Source: Paenibacillus sp. FSL K6-3182 (lineage in GTDB: Bacteria > Bacillota > Bacilli > Paenibacillales > Paenibacillaceae). Taken from it: a stretch of DNA of 64,000 nucleotides. Positions 1 through 10,400 of the stretch are shown one piece after another. The notes under the pieces were generated by a model that was not told the origin of the DNA, did no database searches, and was given only the letters and a program-made list of their open reading frames with translations. How positions within the stretch are numbered: the stretch's first letter is position 1; every line of letters starts with the position of its first letter. The stretch is from NCBI RefSeq assembly GCF_037976325.1, contig NZ_CP150265.1:2847501-2911500 (forward strand), written 5' to 3'. The translations under genes and the position numbers were made by a program.

Positions 1-630
1 GCAGAGAGTTCTACAAAATATAAGGAAGTATCCATGCCGGTTGGTCATTATACGGATATTGAAGCCGCTCCGACCTGCGGCATTGCATCGACGGAGAAGA
101 TGATCGGGCATTATGACATGCCCGCTTATTTTATGGACCCTGAGCGTGTTCAAGCAGGGATTTTATGGTTCACTAGAGGTTTTGTTGAATACAAAATTCC
201 TAATTATTTATTTAAGGATCAGGTCGTACAGGAAATTGAAATATCATTTGAAATTGGATCAGAGGCACCCTATGTCAATGAGAATTGGCCGTCAGATATT
301 CAATTTACTCTGAATGAGCAAAAGCTTGGCATGTGGACGAGTCCTGGCGACTTTGGCCGGATGAGAGGCCGTTATTCACCAGATTGGTGGCATTCTGACG
401 TTAATCAGTATGGCCTATTAAAGGTGCTTCGAATAAATAAAAAAGGTTCCTTTATCGATGGTCAGCAAATTTCTGATATGACGATTGATGATGTATCATG
501 GAATCGTTCGCAGTGGACATTCCGCATAAGTGCGGATGATACGTCGCAGGGCCGCGGCGGTCTCACCCTTTATGGAAAAGGTTTCGGGAATTATGACCAA
601 GATATTGTTATTCGCATCTATTATGAATGA
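1..630 (+). CDS. ArsR-type transcriptional regulator, C-terminal part (5' end outside window)
   Basis: The reading frame is open from base 1, so this is the 3' part of a longer gene; about 209 residues are visible and the expected N-terminal winged helix lies upstream. From memory, the visible part resembles the C-terminal half of a Paenibacillaceae group annotated as ArsR-family regulators: a PVGHYTD segment, PTCG, a DPERVQAGILWF segment and the closing GGLTLYGKGFGNYDQDI block (around residues 185-205). It stands just before a YesN/YesM pair and a sugar transporter, which fits local control of carbohydrate genes. The family call is a recollection, with no DNA-binding domain visible to confirm it. 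Confidence 0.6.
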   Translation, partial: AESSTKYKEVSMPVGHYTDIEAAPTCGIASTEKMIGHYDMPAYFMDPERVQAGILWFTRGFVEYKIPNYLFKDQVVQEIEISFEIGSEAPYVNENWPSDIQFTLNEQKLGMWTSPGDFGRMRGRYSPDWWHSDVNQYGLLKVLRINKKGSFIDGQQISDMTIDDVSWNRSQWTFRISADDTSQGRGGLTLYGKGFGNYDQDIVIRIYYE

Positions 631-680
631 TTGCCTTCTTATTTGACAGAAAAAATGACGGGGATGGCGGAGGTTTACGA

Positions 681-2255
681 ATGGAAATTTCATGTCGTGT
701 TGTTATTGTAGATGACGAACTATTAGTCAGGCAGGGAATTAAGCATCTGTTAAATTGGGAGCAGGAGGGCTTCCAGATTGTTGGAGAGGCATCCAATGGA
801 AAAGAAGCGCTTGAGCTGATTGAGCGCGTCGAGCCTCATATTGTGATCACGGATATCGTTATGCCTGTTATGGGCGGAGAAGAGTTAACTCGTGCAATAA
901 AGGCAAGATATCCAGAGATTGAAGTCATCATATTGAGCAGTTATGGCGAGTTTGATTATGTGAGATCGACCTTTCAAAGCGGCGTAGTTGACTATATTTT
1001 AAAACCTAAGCTTGAAGCTATTCAGCTATTAGACACGGTGAAACGAACGGCGCAAAAAATTCCGTCTCTGAAGCTAATGGAATCAACTAACGAGGCTTTA
1101 TCCGTTAAACATATTGTTGAGAAGCTAATGTCCGGTTACGAAATCGATGTGGATGACCATGTCCTTGCAGAAGCATTTCCTCATAACAGCTATCGGCTGA
1201 TTGGGGCAGATTTGAAGTCTCTGAACAGCATGAGCAGAGAAAGATATGATGATTCCTATTGGGTCGACAAAATGAAAGCGGTGCTCAGCAGCGAATGTCC
1301 GCAGGCGGTTTATTTTGCACTGCCGGTAGAACCTAATATGGCTACGCTACTTGTCAATATGGATCAAAGCGAGCAGCATAGCTTGGTAAGAGCCGGCAGA
1401 GAACTTGCTGCTTGGTCGGGAGAGCGGCTGAATGAGATTGGATGGACGATCGGTGAGACATTTGATGATTTGAGACAGCTTGGCTCGAACTACAAGAACA
1501 GTTTTCTGAAATTAAACTCCTACCGTTACTTTCTTCCGTCCGCCAATCGTTTGATCGTACATGGCGAGCTTCCAAAAACCTCGGATGAAATTGATGTCTT
1601 CAACATGAATCAATTTACAGAGCTTTTGAACAGACGGCAGTTCGATGAAGCGTTTGGCGAGCTGCTCAATTATGTGAATAGCTGTTCAAGCCAATATAAA
1701 ACCGATGTTTTCGAGTTTAAGTCCTTCTTAGGCAATGTCATTTTCAATATAACGATTTTACTGGGCCGCCTGGACCCCGCGATGAAAAAACTAGATGAAA
1801 CGAAGTATGCCTATTTCAAATCCATAGGTGAATCATCTCATGTTAACGAGGCAGCTGCGATCTTACAAGCGTTTATTAACGAAGTGAATGACGTGGTTCA
1901 GGTGAGAGGAGCCGCAAGCAGCAATCCGAATATGACGCTGCTGCTGCAATTTATTCGGGAGAACTATGCTGAGCCGCTTAGTCTGACGGAGATCGCCAAG
2001 CATTTTCATTTTAATCCATCGTATTTGTCTAGTTATTTCACCGCGCATAATAAAGAAGGCTTTAGTGAATATTTGAATAAAATCAGAGTGGAGAAAGCGG
2101 CTGAGCTGCTGCAGCAAGACGCTGCGTCCATATCTGAGATTAGCGGCATGGTTGGTTATTCAGATCACAGTTATTTCACGAAAGTATTTAAGAAGCTGAC
2201 AGGTCTGTCGCCTAGTCATTATAGAAAACAATACTTGGGCAAGAAGAGGGATTAG
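681..2255 (+). CDS. YesN-like response regulator, REC plus AraC-type HTH
   Basis: Two-component response regulator that would activate the adjacent sugar transport genes. An N-terminal receiver domain (about residues 5-120) has the acidic pair D11/D12, phosphoacceptor D58 in VITDIVMP and K108 in YILKPK. A C-terminal AraC-type double helix-turn-helix covers about 425-520 (LSLTEIAKHFHFNPSYLSSYF, then GYSDHSYFTKVFKKLTGLSP). The start is set at 681: GGCGGAGG at 667-673 lies 7 bases upstream and the receiver domain begins at once, whereas the longer frame from 627 has no good ribosome site. Three bases separate it from the sensor kinase gene, so the two are co-transcribed. Confidence 0.92.
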   Translation: MEISCRVVIVDDELLVRQGIKHLLNWEQEGFQIVGEASNGKEALELIERVEPHIVITDIVMPVMGGEELTRAIKARYPEIEVIILSSYGEFDYVRSTFQSGVVDYILKPKLEAIQLLDTVKRTAQKIPSLKLMESTNEALSVKHIVEKLMSGYEIDVDDHVLAEAFPHNSYRLIGADLKSLNSMSRERYDDSYWVDKMKAVLSSECPQAVYFALPVEPNMATLLVNMDQSEQHSLVRAGRELAAWSGERLNEIGWTIGETFDDLRQLGSNYKNSFLKLNSYRYFLPSANRLIVHGELPKTSDEIDVFNMNQFTELLNRRQFDEAFGELLNYVNSCSSQYKTDVFEFKSFLGNVIFNITILLGRLDPAMKKLDETKYAYFKSIGESSHVNEAAAILQAFINEVNDVVQVRGAASSNPNMTLLLQFIRENYAEPLSLTEIAKHFHFNPSYLSSYFTAHNKEGFSEYLNKIRVEKAAELLQQDAASISEISGMVGYSDHSYFTKVFKKLTGLSPSHYRKQYLGKKRD

Positions 2256-2258
2256 GTT

Positions 2259-4034
2259 ATGAGAGTTTTTTTGGACAAATTTAAATATCACGGCCTATTT
2301 ATAAAAATGTTTACGGTTACGCTTGTAAGCATCATTGCGGTATCGCTGCTAACCTCTACCGTCATGATACAAATGTCAGAGAAGCTGTTCATGAATACCT
2401 TCAGCATTACAAATTCCAAAATCATTAGTCAAATTAAAGCGAATTTTGAATCCTTCAACTATTCGATCGTCACCGCCTCCAATAATGTGCTGCAAAATGG
2501 TTCGATAAAAGGTTTCCTCACAAAGCCGGATAAAAACGCTATTACGTCGGTTGGCAGTTATTATGAGGCCAGTATGCAAATGAAACGGATTCAGTCCAAT
2601 GTCGCTGCGTACCCCGTCACCATTACGATCACAGGGATAAATGGCAAAAGCCATTCGACAGACAGCTATTATTGGCCGAGCTCCTTGGAGAAGCTAAGAA
2701 ACAGCCGCTTAACCGAGAATACGCTAGTCGCGCCAAAACGGTTAATCTATCAGTTGGATATGGAGAACATGGCAGACTCCTCTGCAGAAGATCCGATCAT
2801 TGTTGCATCAAGGGCACTTATGGAAAAAACGAGTGCGAAAAAATACGGCATTGTTTATTTTGCAATAAAGGAAAGTGAATTTAAACGGTTCTATTCAAGC
2901 TTCACAAGCAGAGGCAATGATGTCGTTATATTAGATCGATCTGGTTTGGTCGTTTCGAGCAATCGTCATGAGCTTATAGGAAAACAAGAAGACGCTCTGC
3001 TCGGTTACGCCAAAGAAATTGACGAGCAAAAATTAGATTTTAAAGATGTAAGCGTGATGGGGAAAAGCAACTTGGTGCTCTCTCAATATCTGCCGGTTTA
3101 TGATTTTTACCTCGTTAATTTAATCGATAAGCAAGCAGTGCTCAGCGAGATGGTTGATTTTAAGACTGTCGCGCTTATTTGCATTGCCATTGTTTTCAGT
3201 GCACTTATTATCGTATTTCTTATATCAAGAAGATTGACGAAATCGTTGACGATGCTCGCTAGACAAATGTCGCGTATTACGGCCAATCACTTCGATAATT
3301 ATATTAACGTCACAGGCAGCTATGAGATTAAGCAGCTCGGAAATGCTTACAACTATATGTTGGATGAACTAAATGATTATATTAAGCAGCTGATTCAGAC
3401 GCAGAAGGACCAGCGCAATGCAGAGCTTTCAGCGCTGCAAATGCAAATTAATCCTCATTTTCTTTATAACACGTTAGCATCCGTCAAAATATTAGTACAG
3501 CAGGGCAACAAGGAAAAAGCAGCAGCCACGATCAATTCACTTATTTCACTTTTGCAAAATACAGTAAGCAACATTAGCGAGACAATCAGTGTAGCCCAAG
3601 AGCTCGTTAATTTAAAACATTATGTTTTCATTAACCATGTTCGTTATGGCGAGCAAATTGTCGTCAATTATTTTGTTTCGAATGATTGTTATGGGTATCA
3701 TTTACCGAAGCTCATCATCCAGCCATTTATTGAAAATGCTTTCTTTCACGCCTTCCAAGAGCGAAACGATGGACATATTTATGTGCTTTTCTCGCGCGAG
3801 GATAATGCATTAGTGATTGAAGTCGTCGACAATGGGGTTGGCATGAAGGATTATGACCATGAAAATCAGGACAACAGCTCGAGCAGCGGCAGCCATTTTT
3901 TCTCTGGAATTGGCATTCGAAACGTTCAAGACCGGATCGTATTGCTCTATGGAGAGGAATTTGGCGTTGAAATTGTAAGTGATATCGGTGAGGGAACACG
4001 GGTGAAAATTAGGCTTCCGCTCAAATCCGCCTAA
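2259..4034 (+). CDS. YesM-like sensor histidine kinase
   Basis: Membrane sensor kinase of 591 residues, partner of the preceding response regulator. A first membrane helix (about 17-37) is followed by an extracellular Cache-like sensor region, a second helix near 303-323, a HAMP linker, then the His_kinase domain with phosphoacceptor H400 in INPHFLYNTL and a HATPase domain (LIIQPFIENAFFHAF, DNGVGM, GIGIRNVQDRI). This arrangement is that of the LytS/YesM class. AAGAAGAGGG at 2241-2250 gives the ribosome site. The ligand is probably an oligosaccharide or the loaded binding protein encoded next; that is inferred from position only. Confidence 0.93.
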   Translation: MRVFLDKFKYHGLFIKMFTVTLVSIIAVSLLTSTVMIQMSEKLFMNTFSITNSKIISQIKANFESFNYSIVTASNNVLQNGSIKGFLTKPDKNAITSVGSYYEASMQMKRIQSNVAAYPVTITITGINGKSHSTDSYYWPSSLEKLRNSRLTENTLVAPKRLIYQLDMENMADSSAEDPIIVASRALMEKTSAKKYGIVYFAIKESEFKRFYSSFTSRGNDVVILDRSGLVVSSNRHELIGKQEDALLGYAKEIDEQKLDFKDVSVMGKSNLVLSQYLPVYDFYLVNLIDKQAVLSEMVDFKTVALICIAIVFSALIIVFLISRRLTKSLTMLARQMSRITANHFDNYINVTGSYEIKQLGNAYNYMLDELNDYIKQLIQTQKDQRNAELSALQMQINPHFLYNTLASVKILVQQGNKEKAAATINSLISLLQNTVSNISETISVAQELVNLKHYVFINHVRYGEQIVVNYFVSNDCYGYHLPKLIIQPFIENAFFHAFQERNDGHIYVLFSREDNALVIEVVDNGVGMKDYDHENQDNSSSSGSHFFSGIGIRNVQDRIVLLYGEEFGVEIVSDIGEGTRVKIRLPLKSA

Positions 4035-4168
4035 AAAAAATACCAATAAACAAAATAAGTCACAATTACATAATAACGATTGGAAAGGTAACAATAGAAT
4101 GACAAAAGCACACAAATATATTGCTAACGGGTCAATTTATCGAGTTGATATAATTAAAATCGTTAGCC

Positions 4169-4183
4169 GGCAAACGCTTTCAA
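4169..4183. promoter_or_regulatory. cre-like (CcpA) site
   Basis: On the minus strand this reads TTGAAAGCGTTTGCC, which fits the cre consensus WTGNAANCGNWNNCW except for the last base. It lies 26 bases before the start of the sugar-binding lipoprotein gene, a usual place for catabolite repression of a transporter operon. Only the sequence match supports it. Confidence 0.35.
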
Positions 4184-4208
4184 ATAAGTATCCAAGGGGT
4201 TGAATGAA

Positions 4209-5510
4209 TTGAAAAAACTACTTGCAATTATGTTGGCCAGCTTCGTACTGCTGACCGCATGTTCTAGTAAAGAAAACAATGTTCCTAACAATGGCGGTAA
4301 ACCTGCTGAGGGGACGAAGGAAATTACAGTATGGGCGTGGGATAAAGCTTTTAACATCGGTGCTATGGAACGCGCAAGCGAAGCCTACAAAGCAAAAAAT
4401 CCGGATTCCACTTTAAAAGTAAACATCGTTGAAAATGCACAAGCGGATATTATTCAAAAATTGAATGCTGGTTTGAACGCAGGTACTACAAAAAGCTTGC
4501 CAACCATCGTATTGATTGAAGATTACCGTGCACAAAGCTTCTTGCAAGCTTACCCAGAAGCATTTTTCGAATTAACAGATTTCATTAAGCCAGGCGACTT
4601 TGCCGATTACAAAATCGGGCCAACTAGCCTAGATGGCAAGCAATACGGCGTACCATTTGATACGGGCGCTGCAGGCTTGTACGTAAGAAAAGATTACTTA
4701 GAAGAAGCAGGCTATAAGCTAGCTGACCTTCAAGATATTGACTGGAAGAAGTTTATCGAGATCGGTAAAGCTGTGAAAGCCAAAACAGGCAAAGCACTTC
4801 TTACACAAGATCCGAATGACCTTGGACTCATTCGCATGATGATCCAATCTGCTGGCTCATGGTACTTGAAGGAAGACGGTACTACACCTAACTTAGCAGG
4901 CAACGAAGCGCTTAAAGAAGCTTTTGAAACATACAAAGAAATTATGAACGCTGACATCGTGAAGGTTATTTCTGACTGGAGCCAATTTGTTGGTGGATTC
5001 AACAGCGGTGATGTAGCAACGATCCCTACCGGCAACTGGATTACAGCTTCCGTTAAGGCTGAAGCATCCCAGTCCGGCAAATGGGCAGTCGTGCCATTCC
5101 CTAAACTAACGAACAATCCGAATTCCGTAAATGCTTCTAACCTTGGCGGCAGCTCATGGTATGTCATGAACGTTGACGGCAAAGAAGCAGCGGCAGAATT
5201 TTTGAAACAAACATTTGGTTCGGATGTAGATCTTTATCAGAAGCTTGTAACAGAGATTGGCGCAATCGGTACGCTTAAAGCAGCAGCTGCTGGCGATGCT
5301 TACAAGCAAGCGGATGAATTTTTCGGCGGACAAAAGGTCATTGAAGATTTCGCTAAATGGACAGAAAAAATTCCAAAAGTGAACTACGGCATGCACACGT
5401 ACGCGATTGAAGATATTCTCGTTGTAGAAATGCAAAATTTCTTAGGCGGCAAAACAATCGATAAAGTGTTAAGCGATGCTCAAGCACAAGCAGAAACGCA
5501 AGTTAAATAA
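4209..5510 (+). CDS. Extracellular sugar-binding lipoprotein (CUT1 ABC transporter)
   Basis: Family 1 extracellular solute-binding protein that captures a sugar or oligosaccharide outside the membrane and delivers it to the two permeases encoded next. The N-terminus is a lipoprotein signal peptide (MKKLLAIMLASFVLLTAC) with lipidation at C18. The mature part has the sugar-binding fold signatures ITVWAW and a GKQYGVPFDTGAAGLYVRKDYL region near 150-175. The start is TTG at 4209: AAGGGG at 4194-4199 lies 9 bases upstream, while the in-frame TTG at 4200 touches that site and would leave no spacing. The sequence does not identify the sugar. Confidence 0.92.
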   Translation: MKKLLAIMLASFVLLTACSSKENNVPNNGGKPAEGTKEITVWAWDKAFNIGAMERASEAYKAKNPDSTLKVNIVENAQADIIQKLNAGLNAGTTKSLPTIVLIEDYRAQSFLQAYPEAFFELTDFIKPGDFADYKIGPTSLDGKQYGVPFDTGAAGLYVRKDYLEEAGYKLADLQDIDWKKFIEIGKAVKAKTGKALLTQDPNDLGLIRMMIQSAGSWYLKEDGTTPNLAGNEALKEAFETYKEIMNADIVKVISDWSQFVGGFNSGDVATIPTGNWITASVKAEASQSGKWAVVPFPKLTNNPNSVNASNLGGSSWYVMNVDGKEAAAEFLKQTFGSDVDLYQKLVTEIGAIGTLKAAAAGDAYKQADEFFGGQKVIEDFAKWTEKIPKVNYGMHTYAIEDILVVEMQNFLGGKTIDKVLSDAQAQAETQVK

Positions 5511-5530
5511 ATCAGAGCATACGGCAAGTG

Positions 5531-5617
5531 AATAAAACCTGGGGCTTCTCCTACTCCTGATTCGCATGTTCGGCTTCCGGCAGCAGGAGCTGGAGGAGTC
5601 TAAAGGTTTTATTTTTT
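5531..5617 (+). terminator. Long intercistronic stem-loop with T tract
   Basis: AATAAAACCT at 5531-5540 pairs with AGGTTTTATT at 5604-5613, with further inner pairing (CTCCTACTCCTG against CAGGAGCTGGAGGAG) and a run of T from 5612 to 5617. It lies between the binding-protein gene and the first permease gene. Such a structure would stop part of the transcripts, or protect the upstream mRNA, so that binding protein exceeds permease. Confidence 0.6.
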
Positions 5618-5642
5618 CCGTAAAGAAAGGGGTTAGGCTAAC

Positions 5643-6539
5643 GTGAAAGCAGCGAGGCCTGGCGTGAGTATTCGCACGAGAGCCAACTTAACTGGATGGA
5701 TGTTCGTTATTCTAGCCGTCATTATGATTGCGGCGTTCTATTTCTATCCGATGATTCAAGCGCTCATTTTATCATTTAAGTCCGGTAAAGGTATGAATCT
5801 ATCATTTACAGGATTTGATAACTACGTTCGGCTATTCAGCGATAAAACGTTTTTGACTGCCGTTAAAAACACTTTTATTTATTTGATCATCCAAGTACCC
5901 GTTATGATTGTTTTGGCTATGTTTATTTCTGTATTACTAAATGACAGCAAGCTGAAATTTAAAGGATTTTTCCGTACGGCAATCTTTTTACCAGCCGTTA
6001 CCTCACTCGTTGCTTATTCCGTTATTTTTAAATACTTGTTTGCTACAGACGGATTGGTCAATAAAATGCTGACTAATCTCCATTTGGTCTCGACACCGAT
6101 TCAATGGATCACAGACCCTTTCTGGGCGAAAATAACAGTTATCATTGCAATCACATGGCGCTGGACTGGCTATAATATGATTTTCTACTTGTCCGCGCTT
6201 CAAAATATTGATCACTCGATTTATGAGGCAGCAAAAATTGATGGCGCCTCCTCTACGAGACAGTTTTTTGGCATTACGGTGCCATTGCTTAAACCGATCA
6301 TATTGTTTACTTCCATTACTTCAACGATCGGAACCTTGCAGCTGTTTGATGAAGTTGTCAATATTACGAAGGGTGGACCAGGCAATGCGTCGATGTCCAT
6401 TTCGCAATATATTTACAATTTGTCATTCAAGTATTCGTCCGATTTCGGCTATGCTGCAACCGTATCGTATTCCATCGTCATCATGATCATCATATTGGCA
6501 TTTGTACAGTTTAAAGCGGCAGGTGATAAAAATGGATAA
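5643..6539 (+). CDS. CUT1 sugar ABC transporter permease (MalF/UgpA type)
   Basis: Inner-membrane permease of 298 residues with about six transmembrane helices, first around 18-40. The EAA loop that contacts the ATPase is EAAKIDGASSTRQFFGITVP at about residues 198-217, and it ends in helices typical of the MalF/UgpA family. It starts with GTG at 5643 behind AAAGGGG (about 5626-5632). It works with the preceding lipoprotein and the following permease; no ATPase gene is nearby, so a shared MsmX-type ATPase encoded elsewhere is likely (known for this family, not shown here). Confidence 0.92.
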   Translation: MKAARPGVSIRTRANLTGWMFVILAVIMIAAFYFYPMIQALILSFKSGKGMNLSFTGFDNYVRLFSDKTFLTAVKNTFIYLIIQVPVMIVLAMFISVLLNDSKLKFKGFFRTAIFLPAVTSLVAYSVIFKYLFATDGLVNKMLTNLHLVSTPIQWITDPFWAKITVIIAITWRWTGYNMIFYLSALQNIDHSIYEAAKIDGASSTRQFFGITVPLLKPIILFTSITSTIGTLQLFDEVVNITKGGPGNASMSISQYIYNLSFKYSSDFGYAATVSYSIVIMIIILAFVQFKAAGDKNG

Positions 6540-7356
6540 ATTAAAACGCATCTTTGTTTATATTTTTCTAAGTGTCGCTGCGTTCGTGTCCATCTTTCCA
6601 TTTCTTTGGATGATTATCAGCGCTACGAATAAGTCGGCTGACGTAACGAAAGGAAGATTGCTTCCCGGCAGCCAGCTGTTTGAAAATTTAAGTCAGTTAT
6701 TTGAGACGGTAGATATTGTTCCAGCATTGTTGAACTCGGCAAAAATATCGGTCACAACAACCATATTGGCCATGGTTATTGCCTCACTCGCTGGTTATGG
6801 CTTTGAGATTTATAAGAGCAAAGCAAAGGATGTTGTATTTAACATCCTGCTGTTATCCATGATGATTCCTTTTGCGGCTATCATGGTGCCGTTGTATCAA
6901 ATGTTTGCAGGAATATCGCAAGCTGTACCCTTTCTCGGCATAGACACGTTGTCTGGTGTAGTCCTTCCGACCTTTACTACAGCGTTTCTTATTTTCTTCT
7001 TCCGTCAGAACACGAAGATGTTTCCGCGGGAGCTGCTGGAGGCGGGCCGAATTGATGGGCTTAACGAAATCAGTCTTTTCTTCCGTATCTTCATGCCTAC
7101 AATGAAAACGACCTATGCAGCGGCAGGAATTATTACGTTCATGTCGAGCTGGAACAACTACTTATGGCCGCTCATTGTGTTGCAATCGCCGGAGAAGAAA
7201 ACAATTCCGATGCTCATATCCAATCTAGGATCGAGCTATTCACCGGATTACGGCATTATTATGACAGCGATCGTTATATCCACGATTCCAACTGCGCTAG
7301 TGTTCTTCCTAATGCAGAAGCATTTCGTAGCAGGGATGACGGGTTCAGTAAAATAA
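6532..7356 (+). CDS. CUT1 sugar ABC transporter permease (MalG/UgpE type)
   Basis: Second permease, 274 residues, about six membrane helices starting near residue 8 and an EAA loop ELLEAGRIDGLNEISLFFRI. The start is ATG at 6532 (MDKLKRIF), which overlaps the end of the preceding gene by 8 bases and has GGCAGGTGAT just upstream; the longer frame from a TTG at 6502 is not needed. It ends with the QKHFVAGMTGSVK tail typical of MalG-like permeases. It forms the transport heterodimer with the upstream permease. Confidence 0.92.
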   Translation: MDKLKRIFVYIFLSVAAFVSIFPFLWMIISATNKSADVTKGRLLPGSQLFENLSQLFETVDIVPALLNSAKISVTTTILAMVIASLAGYGFEIYKSKAKDVVFNILLLSMMIPFAAIMVPLYQMFAGISQAVPFLGIDTLSGVVLPTFTTAFLIFFFRQNTKMFPRELLEAGRIDGLNEISLFFRIFMPTMKTTYAAAGIITFMSSWNNYLWPLIVLQSPEKKTIPMLISNLGSSYSPDYGIIMTAIVISTIPTALVFFLMQKHFVAGMTGSVK

Positions 7357-7366
7357 GCATAATCAG

Positions 7367-7409
7367 AGTCAGGCGGGCTGCTTGTTTCACCGCAGCCCGC
7401 CTGACTTTT
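7367..7409 (+). terminator. Stem-loop terminator after the permease genes
   Basis: A perfect 15-bp inverted repeat (AGTCAGGCGGGCTGC at 7367-7381, complement at 7392-7406) is followed by a short T run. It separates the transporter genes from the GH2 gene, so the GH2 gene may receive only read-through or have its own start. Confidence 0.8.
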
Positions 7410-7433
7410 AAATCCATTTAAGGGGAAAATAAA

Positions 7434-10400
7434 ATGAATGAAATGAAACCGACGATAAATTGGCTTACCGATTTAAGCGTATTTGCTGTGAACCGGCTGC
7501 CAGCACATTCTGATCATCGTTATTACGAATCAATAGAGGAAGCAGCCGCTGATGACCAAATGGCACTTCGCTATGATCTAAACGGAAGCTGGAAATTCAG
7601 CTATGCAGTGAAACCGGAGGATCGTCCAGAGCGATTCTACCAATTGGATTATGTTTGCGATAGCTGGGGAGATATAAACGTGCCGGGACATATCCAAATG
7701 CAGGGTTACGGCAAACCGCAATATGTAAACACGATGTATCCTTGGGACGGTCATCATGATATTCGTCCGCCAGCTATTCCGGAGGATCATAACCCTGTCG
7801 GCAGCTACGTTAAATATTTTAAGGTACCAGTTAATATGCAGCAAAAACCAGTCTACATTTCGTTTCAAGGTGTAGAGTCAGCGTTTTATGTATGGTTGAA
7901 CGGTAAATTTGTTGGATACAGCGAGGACAGCTTTACGCCAGCGGAGTTTGATTTATCGCCTTATTTGGTGGATGGCGAAAACAAGCTTGCGGTTGAAGTT
8001 TATCAGCGCAGTACAGGCAGCTGGCTGGAAGATCAGGACTTCTGGCGTTTCTCAGGCATTTTCCGTGATGTTTATTTGTATTCCGTTCCAAGTATCCACG
8101 TCCGTGATCTATTTGTTCATGCAGATTTAAATGATGACTATACTAATGGCAGTATTCAAGCAGATATGAAACTCGAAGGGCAGCAGCCATCGAGAATAAG
8201 GATGGAACTAAAGGATGCAGACGGTTTAACTGTTGCGACGGTTTCCTCTGATTCGGTCGAAGGTTCATCCTTAACCCTTTCATTGGATGCAGGTGCAGTG
8301 ATCCCTTGGAGTGCAGAAAAGCCTTATTTGTATATGCTTTATATTACCGCTTATGATCAAGCAGGTATTCTCATTGAAGCGATTCCTCAGAGAGTTGGCT
8401 TCCGCAAATTTGAAATGATCAATAAAATCATGCATCTAAACGGCAAGCGTATCGTATTTAAGGGCGTTAACCGCCATGAATTCAATAGCCGCAAGGGAAG
8501 AGCGATTTCGAAGGATGATATGCTTTGGGATATTGCTACGCTCAAGCGCAACAATCTGAATGCGGTGAGAACCTCTCATTATCCGAATCAATCGTTATGG
8601 TATGAGCTATGTGATATATATGGCGTATATGTCATCGATGAGATGAATTTGGAGACGCATGGCTCGTGGCAGAAAATGGGCGCAGTTGAGCCTTCGTGGA
8701 ACATCCCGGAAAACAAGCCGAAATGGCAGCCTATCGTGATGGACCGTGCGATTTCCATGGTTGAACGCGATAAGAACCATCCATCTATTCTGATTTGGTC
8801 AGTGGGCAATGAAGCTTATGCAGGCGAGGTGCTCTTGAACGTATCGAATTATTTCCGCGAGACGGACCCTAGCCGTTTAGTTCATTATGAAGGTGTATTC
8901 CATAACCGCAAATATAACGACACAAGCGACATGGAGAGCCGGATGTATGCTAAGCCCGCTGATATCGAAGCGTATTTGAACGATGACCCGCAAAAGCCAT
9001 ATATTAGCTGTGAATATATGCATGCCATGGGCAACTCAGTAGGCGGCATGCATAAATACACGGAGCTTGAACAAAAGTATCCAATGTATCAAGGCGGCTT
9101 CATTTGGGACTATATTGACCAGGTCATCGTGAAGAAGGACCGCTATGGTAAAGAGTTTCTTGCTTACGGTGGAGACTTCGATGATCGCGCGACGGATTAT
9201 AACTTCTGTACGAATGGTATTGTTTATGCAGATCGCAAGGAATCACCGAAGATGCAGGAAGTAAAATTTCTTTATCAGAACTTGAAGCTTATTCCTGATC
9301 GCCATGGCGTGACGATTAAGAATGAGAATTTGTTCGAGGGTACGGATGCATATGATTTAGTTGTTTGCCTCCATCTTGAAGGAAAAGAAATATTCCGCAG
9401 TACATTATTAGTTGATGTGGCTGCACAAAGCGAATCATATGTGAAGCTAGAGCTTCCTGAGGCAGCGGAGCAAGGGGAATACGTACTGCTTGCTGCGCTC
9501 ACATTGAAAGAAGATCATTTATGGGCACAAGCAGGCTATGAGATATCCTTCGGACAATTTGTGTTTGTAGTGGAAAATCGTGTGGAAGCCGTGCTTCCGG
9601 AAGGTTCGCTTCGAGTTGTCGAAGGTGATGTTAACATTGGCATGCATGGTCGCGACTTCAGCATCATGTTCTCGAAGCAGGCAGGCACGCTCACATCGGT
9701 CAATTATGCGGGCAGAGAGATGATTGCTATTCCACCGGCGCCATTATTCTGGCGTGCAACAACGGATAATGATAAAGGCTTCTCGCTTGGCTTCGATTCC
9801 GGCGTATGGTTTGCGGCAAGCCTGACACGAAAATGCACTCAAGTTGAACTTACCGAGCAGTCTGGAAGTGCAACCGTTACCTTCCAGTACAAGCTGATTA
9901 TTAGCTCGGAAGTGCTTGTCACCGTAGCTTACACCGTTTACGCAGACGGTAGCTTGAACGTCAAATCCCGCTACAATGGAGCGGAAGGGCTGCCGAAGCT
10001 GCCAATATTCGCATTATCATTCAAGGTTCCCGCAGATTATAGCCATTTGGATTGGTATGCCATGGGGCCGGAAGAGAACTACATTGACCGGGCATTTGGT
10101 GCTAAGCTTTGTGAGTTCAGCAACAATGCCGCAGACAATGTATCCGGCTATGTCGTGCCGCAAGAATCAGGTAATCGCACGGGCGTTCGCCGTGTAAATA
10201 TTACGAATGATTACGGTCGCGGCATTCGAATTTCGGCACCTGCAGCGCAGCCGGTAGAATGCAATATTTCGCCTTATACAGCATTTGAGCTTGAAAGTGC
10301 CAGCCATCATTACGAGCTGCCGAACGTGCATTATACGGTAGTTACCGTAGCCGGCAGACAAATGGGTGTTGGCGGTGACGACAGCTGGGGTGCGCCAGTC

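Noticed and set aside
4730..5182. 150-codon minus-strand frame within the sugar-binding protein gene
   Set aside because: Opposite a well-supported lipoprotein gene; composition is a codon shadow.
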